Assembly (NCBI GenBank): GCA_963576565.1
Contig: OY755046.1
Coordinates: forward strand, 73,277,719 to 73,341,718
Direction of reading: 5' to 3'
DNA length: 64,000 nt
DNA from: Aspidapion aeneum
Taxonomy: Eukaryota; Arthropoda; Insecta; Coleoptera; Brentidae
Positions 53,182-63,454 of this stretch are shown here, one piece after another. Made by a program: the position numbers and the translations under genes. Each line of letters begins with the position of its first letter. Within the stretch, counting starts at the first letter, position 1. The notes beneath the pieces are model-generated. The model made no database searches. It had not been told where the DNA came from and was given only the letters and a program-made list of their open reading frames with translations.

Positions 53182-54032
53182 CAGGGTGTCCCAAATTCGA
53201 TGTTTTTGGGGAGTTTCGGGTATTTCTAGAGGAACTAAAAAAACCTCATCAACCTTTGCGACACTCAAATTTCAAAAGAACCTTAAAGGTGAAAATCGCA
53301 TTTTGATATAGCAAGCCGTTTTTAAACTACGGGGTGTTTTTAAAAAGTCTGCATTTTGGGAAGGGGTCTATAACTTGTTTATTTGTTAATATTTTTATTT
53401 CTGTGAAATAGACACTTTTTTAAGAAGAATTCAACTGTTAAATTAAATTTCATTTGTCACGTTTAGTTTTTGAGATATCACATAAAATTAATTTTTCTTT
53501 ATGGGATTAGTGGGATTTCTTTATATTTTTGTTTTTTTTTTTTACCACATATTTTAGTTTGCTTAATATTAAAAAATAATAAAGAGGTGATTAAAAAATA
53601 AAAATAAAGAAAACAATAAAAAAAATTAAAAATTAAAATATTGAGTGTGATACATCATTTTAAAGGAAATTTTAGAGAGAGTTTTAGAGTGATTCTGTAA
53701 GAAAAATAACAACTTTATGCAATATTTTAAAAACCAAAAGAGATAAATAAAAACCGTTGACATCTGTCAATTCTTCAAGAAAAGATCTATAAGAAAGCTA
53801 TTTACACAAAAGCAAAATGCAGACAAAAACACTCCGTAGCTTAAAAACGGCTTGCTATATCTAAATGTAGTTTTCACCTTTAGGCTTCTCTTAAAATTTG
53901 AGCGTCGCAAAGGGGGCTCAGTTTTTTTCTTTCTCCCCTAGAAATACCCGACACCACAAAAAAAACAACGAATTTGGGACACCCTGTACAGGGTGTGACA
54001 ATAAAGTCGATTTTTTGAGAGGGAACACCCTG
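53182..54032. mobile_element. Mariner-type fold-back in composite copy 2
   Basis: 53182-53986 (CAGGGTGTCCCAAATTCGAT ... GAATTTGGGACACCCTG) plus the 44-bp stub 53989-54032, joined through TA. It is the mirror of 5893-6790, with the same flanking bases (TTTTAAAATGCAAAAATA and CATGGTGACGGATAG). Confidence 0.75.
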
Positions 54033-54046
54033 TATATTTTTGCATT

Positions 54047-54349
54047 TTAAGATTCGTCTTTTCTTTTTGATTTCAAACATATACAATATCTATGTGCTGC
54101 GATTAATATTTTTTGAGGTATATGCAGTATTTCTTTTATATGCATTTCACGTTTATGTTGTTTTGCCATGGGAGTATTGACAAATTTAAATGCGCTAAAT
54201 CTTAAAAAAAAATGTTTATCGTAGCATAGACATACAGTAGAACCCCGATGACAGTGTTTATTCAAATTAAATTGGGCACTAAATAATTTGTCACACAACT
54301 TGCACGTCACCGGCATTTTCACAGAACAAAAACGACGAATTTTCATCAA
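54047..54349 (-). pseudogene. Zinc-finger ORF of the TIR element, copy 2, decayed
   Basis: Shares MKIRRFC.VKMPVTCKLCDK and FSAQFNLNKHC with the frame at 5475, then diverges. The last His of the finger is lost and the second finger is missing, while the TPMAK.HKREMH segment is retained. This is the less intact version. Confidence 0.45.
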
Positions 54350-54489
54350 AAAGAACTGGGAATTATTAAAGTGTTGCTGTATAAAACCATACTGAAATAT
54401 CTCTCAGTTGATTGGTTGGCAGAAGTGACAGATCAACGCTTGCGCACGTCTTGGAATTCATCTCGGTATTTAACGACTCGTGATGTTTG

Positions 54490-54559
54490 GATGATCTTGT
54501 CAAACGATTGGACAGAAACATTCAAACCACTGTATATAGGAAACCTATACACACGGGAC
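54490..54559 (+). pseudogene. Penelope-like element RT fragment (part 1)
   Basis: Reads LDDLVKRLDRNIQTTVYRKP, then IHTG. VYRKPTHTG is a conserved end of the Penelope reverse transcriptase. It is interrupted by the hAT element at 54560 and resumes at 56012 with QYPHLKSNHSVATKQGVF. Confidence 0.6.
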
Positions 54560-54732
54560 TAGTGATGGTTCGTTCGTAGGGTTACCAGATGAAAACGTCT
54601 CAAACCAGGACCAGCCGTCAAGAAAATCCGGACAAAATCCGGACGTCAAAATTTTTTCGATGCCACACACAAAAAATCAACTTTTTTTTTATTGAAACAA
54701 TAACTAATAAATAACATAATATACCTACTATT

Positions 54733-55038
54733 TTATAGGTACTTTTCACTGCTTTGTATTTTATTCAACAGCGTTGAATTTTTAGGCAGAAGTACAAAAT
54801 CGTAAAATTCTGACCAGCTCATATTTCTTAAATTGTATGAAGTCATGAGTTTTCCTTTTACACAAGATAAAAGCAGCCTATTTCTTTCTTTGGTCCACTG
54901 GGTAGAAATACTTGCATTAAAATACTTTGCCCATTTTTCGTGGGTAGGCAGATTGTGGTCATCAGAAGTAGAATTGTCTGATATGTACTTTTTTAGATTA
55001 CAAACTTCATCAAAAAAATTGTGGGTGCTTAAGACCAC
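54733..55038 (-). pseudogene. hAT-related protein C-terminal remnant
   Basis: The minus frame of 101 residues includes THEKWAKYFN, ERNRLLLSCVKGKLMTSYNL and ends FYDFVLLPKNSTLLNKIQSSEKYL. That resembles the C-termini of hAT-derived BED-type or domesticated transposase-like proteins in arthropods, which end with similar LL.KI.S.EKY motifs. The N-terminal and catalytic parts are absent. Family assignment is tentative. Confidence 0.35.
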
Positions 55039-55088
55039 ACGGCAGAAGTGTAAACTTCAAGAAGGCGAAATTAGTAATACTACTTTAA

Positions 55089-55391
55089 GCGGGGTCTTCA
55101 CATAACGTTTTACCTTACGTCTTGCCTGTCAGTCAAAAGGGTCAAGTATGACAGTTGAAAGACTAGCGTAGACACTTGATAATTTTAACGTACGTTTTTA
55201 GATCAGTTTTTGATACAAAACGATGGTTTTATTGGAAAACAATGCGTGATCCTGTCAGTTCTCTAGGCGGTCTTCCGTCTTAAATCAGTTCAAGTAAAAC
55301 GTCCGTTTTTCCGTCTACACACAAAGTTTTACTTGATGTGTTTTGACTGAACAGGCAAGATGTAAGGTAAAACGTTATGTGAAGACCCCGT
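55089..55391. mobile_element. MITE with TTAA duplication (piggyBac/Kolobok-like)
   Basis: Inverted ends (G/A)CGGGGTCTTCACATAACGT and onward TTTTACCTTAC(G/A)TCTTGCCTG, flanked by TTAA (55085-55088, 55392-55395). 303 bp, non-coding. TTAA targets are used by piggyBac and Kolobok families. Confidence 0.65.
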
Positions 55392-56011
55392 TTAAAGACG
55401 AATTCACACTGCTAAATTTATCGACGATTATTGTTTAATTACATTTTTTGAAACTAGTTTATTTTACATTATTTGATGTTTATAAAGGCGGCTACTTTAA
55501 AATCCGGACGTTTATGAAAAATCCGCCCGGACCCACCCGGACGTAGTAAAAATCCGGACATGTCCCGGTTGATTCGCGAACGACTAGGGTTTCCAGACTC
55601 TTCCGACCACAGAACTCTCGACTGAACCGCAGGTCAAACCGCTCAAAAAGATCGAGCGACCGAAGAGATCCGAGATCAGTTGAATCGCACGAATTGCAAA
55701 GACCCAGAACACTGAAGGGAGGCTACGTAAAGAGCACGTAGACAACTTAAAAACTTTATTTTTTTGAAAACAAAAGGACGTGTTTCTTGATGTTTTGTTT
55801 AAGGTCGACCAGATGATTCATAACTACAATGGCGTTGTGATAGTTTTCTTATGTGCCGCCAAGGATTTGGTGGCGCCACGTATCTAAGCCAAGGCCAAGA
55901 GCGCAAATTGACAGCGAAGCGGAGAACCGAACGCAGAAATTACGAACGTCTTTAAACTGACCCGAATCCGTTGAGCCTGATTTGAAAAAAGACCCGGATT
56001 GCCCATTACTA

Positions 56012-56872
56012 CACGGGACAGTACCCACATCTTAAATCTAATCATTCTGTTGCTACAAAACAAGGAGTTTTTGTATTTAAGAGCCGTAAATATTTGTAGT
56101 AATAATGAAGAATTAACCACAGAAATCTACAGCATTAAAAAAGACTTACAACAGAATGGTTATTTCGAGAAATTAATAAACTCAACGATCTCTGAAATTA
56201 AGAACAAACCAAATGTAGCAAATTCTCAAAATAATAATCTGTTCGGTGTTATTAACATTCCATATGTTCAAAAGATTTCAGAAAATATAAGATGAATAGC
56301 CAAGCACTATAATAAAAAAACAGTATTTTCATCGGGAAATACGATAAGGAGTTTTGTAACTAAAACAAAACCAGAAAATCCTTCAAATAATAAGGAATGT
56401 ATTTACCAAATCCCGTGTGAGTGTGGTAAATCATATGTAGGTGAAACGAAACGCCCTCTTCAGGTTAGAGTAAACGAACATCTAAAAAGTACCCAATTAG
56501 GGGATACTGAAAAATACGGTTCAGCGGATCATACATGGTCAAATGATCACAGGATTCAGTGATCAGAAGCTAAAGTTTTGCATAAGGAGTCGCATTGACG
56601 AAAACGAAAGTTTATTGAAGCTGCGTCTATAATGCAGAACAAAGAAGTTTTCAGTCAACCAAGCACGGACATACCAAACATATGGAAACCATCCTTAAGG
56701 AAAACAGGCGTCTTAGGATTAAAAAGAGGGCGAGTCGTCACACCTGACTGCACACCAAGTATATTAACTAGTAGCCTAGAGACTAGATTGTTTAGTTCAC
56801 ACTTGAAAATGGTTAGAGATTCCAGCGGGAAACTAATTTTCTTACCTCTAATTCTTCTGCAAAATTTTTTGT
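56012..56872 (+). pseudogene. Penelope-like element with GIY-YIG endonuclease (part 2)
   Basis: After QYPHLKSNHSVATKQGVF, a linker region has AVNICSNNEELTTEIYSIKK, NGYFEKLI and IPYVQKISENI, then IAKHYNKKTVFSSGNTIRSF. The GIY-YIG nuclease follows at about 56395: CIYQIPCECGKSYVGETKRP then LQVRVNEHL. These are Penelope hallmarks: RT followed by GIY-YIG. Stops (56293, 56562, 56597) and a frameshift near 56100 show it is dead. Confidence 0.75.
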
Positions 56873-56977
56873 AATGTCGATCTATCGTGATGGGCATGCG
56901 CACAGCATCGTTTTCCTGGTCGACAGCCGTTTTTGGACAATTTGTGGATGTCCTGATTTTGGATCAAATGTCCTGAC

Positions 56978-57604
56978 TAGTGATGTAAATTGAAATATTT
57001 CCGTTGGAAATATTTCCATGGAAATGGAAATATTAGAAATTTCCGAGGGTGTCTCGGAAATATTGCAAATATTTGAAAAATATTATCTTTTATATTTTGT
57101 AATCTTAGGGAGCGTTCTTAAATTACGCAACGCGAAAATTCAGGATTTTTTTCCCCACCCCCCTTCGTGACGCATTTTCAAGAAAAAACACATTAAAATA
57201 ACATATGAGTTACAAGCATTAAACTTACTATAGAACAATTATTATTTCCGATTCTATTGAAGATTTTGAGGAAGTAGACTGGCAAGACGATGTTATTGAG
57301 TGTGATCCTGATGACAGCGATAAAGATATGCCTCTTGCTCCACTAGTGAATAGTGTAGTGTGTCAAAAATAAGATTTTTCTTGTACAAATGTGACCTTGT
57401 TTCTGTATCTTTGTTTAAACAATAACTCCTGATTTGTGTTCATGTATAAGCCTTCTGCGTTTTCCGGTGTTTTGTTATGATTTTATAAATAAATATTCCT
57501 TTTTTTCTTATTTTTTTAATATTTCATATATTTCCAATATTTCCATATATTTCCAATGTTTCAGGAAATATTTCCGAAAATATATTTCTGGAAATTTTAC
57601 ACTA
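56978..57604 (+). mobile_element. hAT element, copy 2 (627 bp)
   Basis: TAGTGATGTAAAT at the left and TTTTACACTA at the right, with perfect 8-bp duplication GTCCTGAC (56970-56977, 57605-57612). GGAAATATTTCC-type motifs crowd both ends. Inside is the acidic coding tail. It lacks both insertions seen in copy 1 (4985-7932), so it serves as the reference empty-site copy. Confidence 0.85.
57250..57372 (+). pseudogene. Acidic coding tail in hAT copy 2
   Basis: SDSIEDFEEVDWQDDVIECD then PDDSDKDMPLAPLVNSVVCQ and a stop TAA at about 57370. It matches the minus-strand frame at 5161-5339 through most of its length and extends it upstream by a few residues. Confidence 0.45.
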
Positions 57605-57798
57605 GTCCTGACAATTTAAAACAAATATCCTGACAAACCTAAATTTAAAGTTGGTAACCTTATCCACAACTATCCAACTATCCCACGGGAAACCATAGGC
57701 CACTTAACTACGAGTCAAAACCTAGTAATTGGATTATTGTAAGGCTAATTTAAAATCTTTAATTGCGTTTTTCTCAAAACTAATAAAATACAATTACT

Positions 57799-58064
57799 AT
57801 CAAACAAGTTTCATGGCTAATCGGGCAAAAAGGAGTTTTTTGTTTCCCTTATATTTTTCCGTGGGTAGCGTGAAAGCTTAACCTCACGGGGGTCCAAGAT
57901 CTAATGGACACCTAATAAGTGTTGACAGTTAACCTTTTCGTCCTTATGGGACTCCTCACTTTCACGCTACCCACGGAAAAATATAAGGGAAACAAAAAAC
58001 TCCTTTTTGCCCGATTAGCCATGAAACTTGTTTGATTTTTAAATTCACGGGTACGAAATTTCAT
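57799..58064. mobile_element. Hairpin copy of the CCCACGGAAAAATAT TIR family
   Basis: Arms 57799-57878 (CAAGTTTCATGGCTAATCGG ... CCGTGGGTAGCGTGAAAGC) and 57960-58034 are inverted around a ~85-bp centre (GGACACCTAATAAGTGTTGA). A second, partial copy follows at 58255-58600. Confidence 0.6.
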
Positions 58065-58254
58065 GTTTGTTAGTATTATTTGGCTTAAAAATTCCGTTGA
58101 TTGACGCTCACTGTCTTGATGACGGGTAAAAATGCAAAATGCGTTGATCCGGCCTGAAAAGACAAAGAGCTGTCGTAGGTCACGGACTATAGTTGTTTTC
58201 TTTTATTTGCATTCGATCTTTTCATTGATCGATATTGTATAGCAGTGTTTTCCC

Positions 58255-58600
58255 TGCTTTTGGTTTTTTGTTTCTCTCGTATCTCGGTAGATGGCGCCTC
58301 TTGCTATAGTTCGCTCACTAATTACATTTAATTAGAGACAAAACCGTCTGATTAACTTCGCAAGATTTGTCACTTGACCAGCAGTGTTCTGAGGAGTCCC
58401 ATAAGGACGAAACGGTTAACTGTCAACACTTATTAGGTGTCCATTAGATCTTGGACCCCCGTGAGGTTAAGCTTTCACGCTACCCACGGAAAAATATAAG
58501 GGAAACAAAAAACTCCTTTTTGCCCGATTAGCCATGAAACTTGTTTTATTTTTAAATTCACGGGTACGAAATTTCACGTTTGTTACAATTACTATGTTTT
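58255..58600. mobile_element. Second copy of the CCCACGGAAAAATAT family
   Basis: TCTCGTATCTCGGTAGATGG, GTGTTCTGAGGAGTCCCATA, CATTAGATCTTGGACCCCCG and GCTACCCACGGAAAAATATA in order, ending TTTAAATTCACGGGTACGAA. It includes an uninterrupted ATCTTGGACCC site used to read the insertion at 61246. Confidence 0.55.
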
Positions 58601-58700
58601 AATGTTGCACGGAAGCGTGTATCCAATAATACGTTTCTACAAAATTAAAAACAAGATAACAACTTTTAGTTTATTAAAAAACACAAGTGGGTCTACAATA

Positions 58701-60095
58701 CAGGATGTCCTAAATTCAATGTTTTTGGAGGTTTTGGGGTATTTTTAGGGGAAATAGATAAAATCTGACTTCCACTTGCGAGACTCTATTTTCAAGAAAC
58801 CACATTTTGATAATTTGGGTGTTTTTAAAAAGTCTGCATTTACGGGGAAAACTTTTTTATTTATAAAAATTTCATTTTGGTCTAAATCACTTCTTTTACA
58901 AAGAATTTTACTATCGACTTAAATTTGAAAAATGATCACTCAAAGTGATCTTTAAGTTTTTGAAATTTTACAATGTTTTTGGAGGTTTTGGGGTATTTTT
59001 AGGGGAAATAGATAAAATCTGACTTCCACTTGCGAGACTCTATTTTCAAGAAACCACATTTTGATAATTTGGGTGTTTTTAAAAAGTCTGCATTTACGGG
59101 GAAAACTTTTTTATTTATAAAAATTTCATTTTGGTCTAAATCACTTCTTTTACAAAGAATTTTACTATCGACTTAAATTTGAAAAATGATCACTCAAAGT
59201 GATCTTTAAGTTTTTGAAATTTTACAATGTTTTTGGAGGTTTTGGGGTATTTTTAGGGGAAATAGATAAAATCTGACTTCCACTTGCGAGACTCTATTTT
59301 CAAGAAACCACATTTTGATAATTTGGGTGTTTTTAAAAAGTCTGCATTTACGGGGGAAACTTTTTTATTTATAAAAATTTCATTTTGGTCTAAATCACTT
59401 CTTTTACAAAGAATTTTTCTATCGACTTAAATTTGAAAAATGATCACTCAAAGTGATCTTTAAGTTTTTGAAATTTTACAATGTTTTTGGAGGTTTTGGG
59501 GTATTTTTAGAGGAAGTAGAGAAAATCTGACTTCCCCTTGCGAGACTCTATTTTCAAGAAACCACATTTTGATCATTTGGGTGTTTTTGAAAAGTCTACA
59601 TTTACGAGGGAAACTTTTTTATTTATAAAAATTTCATTTTGGTCTAAATCACTTCTTTTACAAAGAATTTTACTATCGATTTAAATTTGAAAAATTTCAA
59701 AAACTCAAAGTGATCTTTAAGTTTTTGAAATTTTACATAAAATTGTTATTTTTTTATAGAATGGTCCTTTTATTTCTTTATATTTGGTGTATTTTTCTTT
59801 ACTGTTTGTTTTTATTTTATATTTTAATTTGTTTACTGGGTTTGCAATATTTTAAAATGATCAAATGACCAATTTATTCAAAAATAAAAAGATAATTAAA
59901 AAATAAATAGGTATATCTAAAAAACAACAAAAAATTTAAGAAATAAAATATTGAGTTAGACATTACACTGATTTTAAAAACTATAAAAATTGGGTCATTC
60001 CATCATTAAAATACCAATTTTATGGAATATTTGGATTTCTTTATAAAAAAAACTATAAAAAAGCCATTTACACTAAAAGGAAATTTTCACACAGT
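58701..60095. repeat. Fold-back relative with a 254-bp tandem arm, 4 copies
   Basis: Starts CAGGATGTCCTAAATTCAAT after TA. GTTTTTGGAGGTTTTGGGGT recurs at 58721, 58975, 59229 and 59483: exact 254-bp steps, with the last unit more diverged. The internal CAAAGTGATCTTTAAG and TTACAAAGAATTTTACTATC are shared. An AT-rich right part follows. It is related to the CAGGGTGTCC fold-backs, with one arm amplified. Confidence 0.75.
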
Positions 60096-60109
60096 CCTTA
60101 TGTATTGGA

Positions 60110-60680
60110 AACGAATCAAGTGACACTATCTCTATACAATAAGTATACTTGGGTGTCACATTTAATAAGACAGGAACGGACTATAAACAACTGGAAAAAA
60201 GAATAGTAAAAGCAAAAAAGGTTATTGGATGTCTTAACAGTATTTTACGGCGCAGAAAAAAAGAATATAAAACTTAACATATATAAAACAATGGTGAAAA
60301 GCACGCTGTTGTATGGAATAGAGGCTTGTCGCGTAATAGAAAAATACAAAACAAAAATGGAAAGTGTCGAAATGGATGCAATAAGAAGATCAATGAGAAT
60401 ATCTAGAACAGATCATATAAGAAATGAGACCATAAAAGAAAGAAGGAATGAGAATCAAGGGAAGCATCACGGATAACATCACTAAAAGACAACTGATATG
60501 ATACGGCCATGTACAACGGATGAACTACGAAAGATTATCAAAGCAGGTCCTAGAATGGCAACCAATAGGGCGCAGAAAAAGACGGCGTCCTAAACTGGAA
60601 TGGCAACAGTCAATCCAAAGATTAATAAGTCAACAAAACCTGACAGAAGATGATTGTCAGGATCGAAGGAGGTGGAGAAC
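60110..60680 (+). pseudogene. LINE 3' end (LGVTF...GHVQRM...RRRW)
   Basis: The plus strand reads YLGVTFNKTGTDYKQLEKRI, VKAKKVIGCLNS, YKTMVKSTLLYGIEACRVIE, MDAIRRSMRISRTDHIRNET, YGHVQRMNYERLSKQVLEWQ and ends DDCQDRRRWRT-stop near 60680. Three frame changes break it. This is the best C-terminal example of the family at 12129, 26700 and 43987. Confidence 0.75.
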
Positions 60681-61069
60681 ATAGCAGAAGAACGATATAG
60701 TAGTAGTATTTGACAAAAACTGCTGTAGCTTTTTAATTTGTTAGAACTGTTTTTGTAAATAGTTCCAAATGTCGAAATAACAAATTATCAAAATTACACG
60801 AAATTCCAAGTTTACACACAACAAATCAATTTTGTTTTGACTAAAATAAACTTACTTGAAAGTTAGAGTAATAATTTAAATTTTATTATCGTTGTTTATT
60901 TTTAAATATCACAGAGGCGCATCTTTTTTTGTTCTACGAATCCAACCACAAAAAAACAAAACAATAAAATTTTGCGTTTTTTGCATCTATGTTTATCTAT
61001 ATAGGTATACAGGGTGTTCCAAGTTAAGTGTCCACCATTGCTAAAGACTATCTTGTCCTGGTTTTTCTC

Positions 61070-63150
61070 GTATCTCGGTAGATGGCGCTTCTTGCGACAG
61101 CTTTCTCACTATTTACTTAGGATTAGAGGCAAAACCGTCTAATTAACTTCACAAGAGTGTCACATTGACCAAGCAGTGTTCTGAGGAGTCCCATAAGGAC
61201 GAAACAGTTAACTGTCAACACTTATTAAGTGTCCATTAGATCTTGCCCAACTAACATTTATAGTAGCGGCTACATGTTCTAAAGGCTTTGCTACTTTCTT
61301 ATAGTAGAAATGTGGTGATCCCAACCAAAATTTGTTACTTTTTAGTTCTAACTACTATTTAGTATCAGGAAATAGTAGATGTTTCGTAAAAACGACCGTC
61401 TAAACTACTTCTTAGGATTGTTTCTTGATGGTCGATTCTGATAGTCTTCTCTACCACAATAGAACGTTGCTAAAGTTTTACTTTCTTTTTAGTCGTTATT
61501 TCGTAGTCGCCCTGACTTTTATATCCTACTTAATTACCACTAGAAAGTTAAGCTTCATTGGAGTCCCAGACAAGTGTATCCGACAACTACATTATAACTT
61601 TAATTTTTACCACAAAAGTTTGTGTCATCATAGTAACATCTGATGTAACAATGTAGACAAAATAACTTTTTGGATCAACTTTAAAGCGGCAACTACTTTG
61701 ACTTTTTTTTAATGTCGATCTTTTAAAGTAATCTCTCCTTCCTGTTTCTACTTTGAAAACGTAGACTTTTTGAAGTCGCATCTTGGTCGCACACATTCTT
61801 AACCCTACTTTTTGTGGCTCCTTTTATAATATGGAAATATTAGGAATAGTTTTGCTAATATTTTTTTAACTACCTTGAGCAGTCCATTTTTTCATTGCTT
61901 GACCATTTTGCAAAACATACATTTTTAAAAAACACTTTTTATTGGCACTTCATTTATTGTTCTAATGGAATTTAATTTATCTTGTTTTTGTTTTAAAACC
62001 TACCACAAATTCACGCTCGTACATAACCTATAAGCAGTGGTGCTGTTGTTGACAGAAACTGCAAATGACAAGTGGCAACGCCCCAATAACTTGAGGGTAG
62101 TAGTTATACTTATCGCGTGGTTCCTATCACTCTGTAGACGTTTTCTAGTGGCGAAAGCTAGTTAATAATACGTTTCTGCAACGAAGGAGTAGAAATTCGA
62201 GTGTGTTATCTAGAACTAAAAAGGAATGCCGACATAAAAGTCGTAAGTGACACGTTGCCGTAACTTAGGCTCACTTTCAAGTAACCCTTTCGACTATCAG
62301 GGAATATAGTTTGGGACGCCAGGTTTTTATGTAAGAAAGAAAATTTAATATTTTTTTTGTCGTTTTATGAGCTCATATGAAAGAGCTATACTATTTTATA
62401 AACAAATTAGTTGAAGCTTACCAAAAATGCTCTTCTTAAGCACCATTTATTGGAGTTAACTGTCGATTATGAAAACATAACCTCCAAAATCACAACACAA
62501 AAATTCCATCAGCTACCCGAAAACGGCTCAATTTTACGGGCACACCGGTTTTTTGCAATATATATAATGCATGTTATACAAAAAACTTTGCGTCGCACTC
62601 GAATTTTGATCCTCTGCTCGTAAATTCTCACACTTTTGGATAACATAGTACATATTATAACCATAACCAAACAAAAAACTAAGCGAGTCTGTTTACTGTT
62701 GTGTCCACCATATTGTGTAACAATTCTACCAAAAAGAAACGATTATATTATTTGCAACTACATCGCAACTTTTATGCCATTACGGAAAAAAACAGCCTCT
62801 ACGACGTAGTAGATACCTGGCTACGACGTAGTAGTGTAGTTGTTACTACAGTGACTTTAAACACTTGGCCAAGTAGTTATACCCAGAAATTGGTTCCCCA
62901 CTTAGGGAATTATAACGTCGCTGTATGGTATACTGAGACGTAGCGGGAGTACGTTGCGGTTACTTTTAAGAAATTCTTTCTAGTTGGGGTTTCGTCGTTA
63001 CAACTTTAAATGTTTGTTGGGTGGACCCCCGTGAAGTTAGGCTTTTGAGCTACCCGCGGAAAAATATGAGAGAAAAGCTTCTTTTTATCCGATTAGTCAC
63101 GAAAACTTGTTTTATTTTTAAATTCACGGGTAGTAAAATTAACGTTTGCT
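61070..63150. mobile_element. CCCACGGAAAAATAT family copy, split by an insertion
   Basis: The left part (61070-61245) ends CCATTAGATCTTG and the right part (63022-63150) resumes TGGACCCCCGTGAAGTTAGG, GCTACCCGCGGAAAAATATG and TAAATTCACGGGTA. The right end is only about 35 bp before the DAGL exon 2 acceptor. Confidence 0.65.
61246..63021. mobile_element. CCCAACTAACATTTA TIR element (2-bp TG duplication)
   Basis: Ends CCCAACTAACATTTA and TAAATGTTTGTTGGG. TG is duplicated on both sides (61244-61245, 63022-63023), confirmed by empty relatives reading GATCTTGGACCC (about 24591, 58448). 1776 bp, rich in GTAGTA/ACTACT and TACTTTTT-like motifs. No coding sequence recognised. Confidence 0.75.
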
Positions 63151-63174
63151 AATTTATAATGTTTTTTTTTGCAG

Positions 63175-63386
63175 GACCGTCATTCTTACCATCGTGCTCT
63201 TCGTAGTAGAATACAACAAAAAAGAACAATGCATATTTCTTCTGTGGTCCCTGGTCATCGGCTATCTTGCCATTCTCGCCGTATCAATGCTTCTAGAGAT
63301 ATGCGTCTGCATAGTCGCTCTAAGGGGCAGCATTTTGGACACCGAACCCCGGAGAAGCATGCAGTATATTTTGTATTTTAGACTAA
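63175..63386 (+). CDS. inaE: Diacylglycerol lipase alpha (DAGL/inaE), coding exon 2
   Basis: The acceptor TTTTTTTTTGCAG ends at 63174 and the donor CTAA|GTAAGT is at 63386, phase 1. Joined to exon 1 (TG|G = Trp32) it encodes TVILTIVLFVVEYN, then the hydrophobic span FLLWSLVIGYLAILAVSMLL, and ALRGSILDTEPRRSMQYILY with FRL. RG.ILDTEPR.SMQY(V/I)LY is a diagnostic DAGL-alpha segment in the loop after transmembrane helix 2. Transmembrane helix 1 spans residues about 18-44 across the junction, and helix 2 about 52-80. The frame is intact, so the gene is probably functional despite the 26-kb repeat-filled intron. Confidence 0.88.
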
Positions 63387-63454
63387 GTAAGTAAAAATTC
63401 CCATTTTAAAATAAAATCGAACAAAATGTGACCAAGTTATAAAATATATATATT

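Larger units (their letters stand above)
52828..54481 (-). mobile_element. Zinc-finger TIR element, copy 2 (8-bp TSD)
   Basis: TIRs ACGAGTCGTTAAATACCGAG and inverse, with perfect duplication GATGTTTG (52820-52827, 54482-54489). Orientation is opposite to copy 1. It contains the same fold-back insertion at the same site, the zinc-finger frame near 54340 and three E2F-like sites near its other end. Confidence 0.85.
54560..56011. mobile_element. hAT-type element inserted in a Penelope element
   Basis: TAGTGATGG at the left and CCATTACTA at the right, with perfect 8-bp duplication CACGGGAC (54552-54559, 56012-56019). Removing it restores the Penelope frame (VYRKPIHTG|QYPHLKSNH). It carries a nested CCGGAC-rich segment (54577-55572), a hAT-like ORF and a TTAA-flanked MITE. 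Confidence 0.75.
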
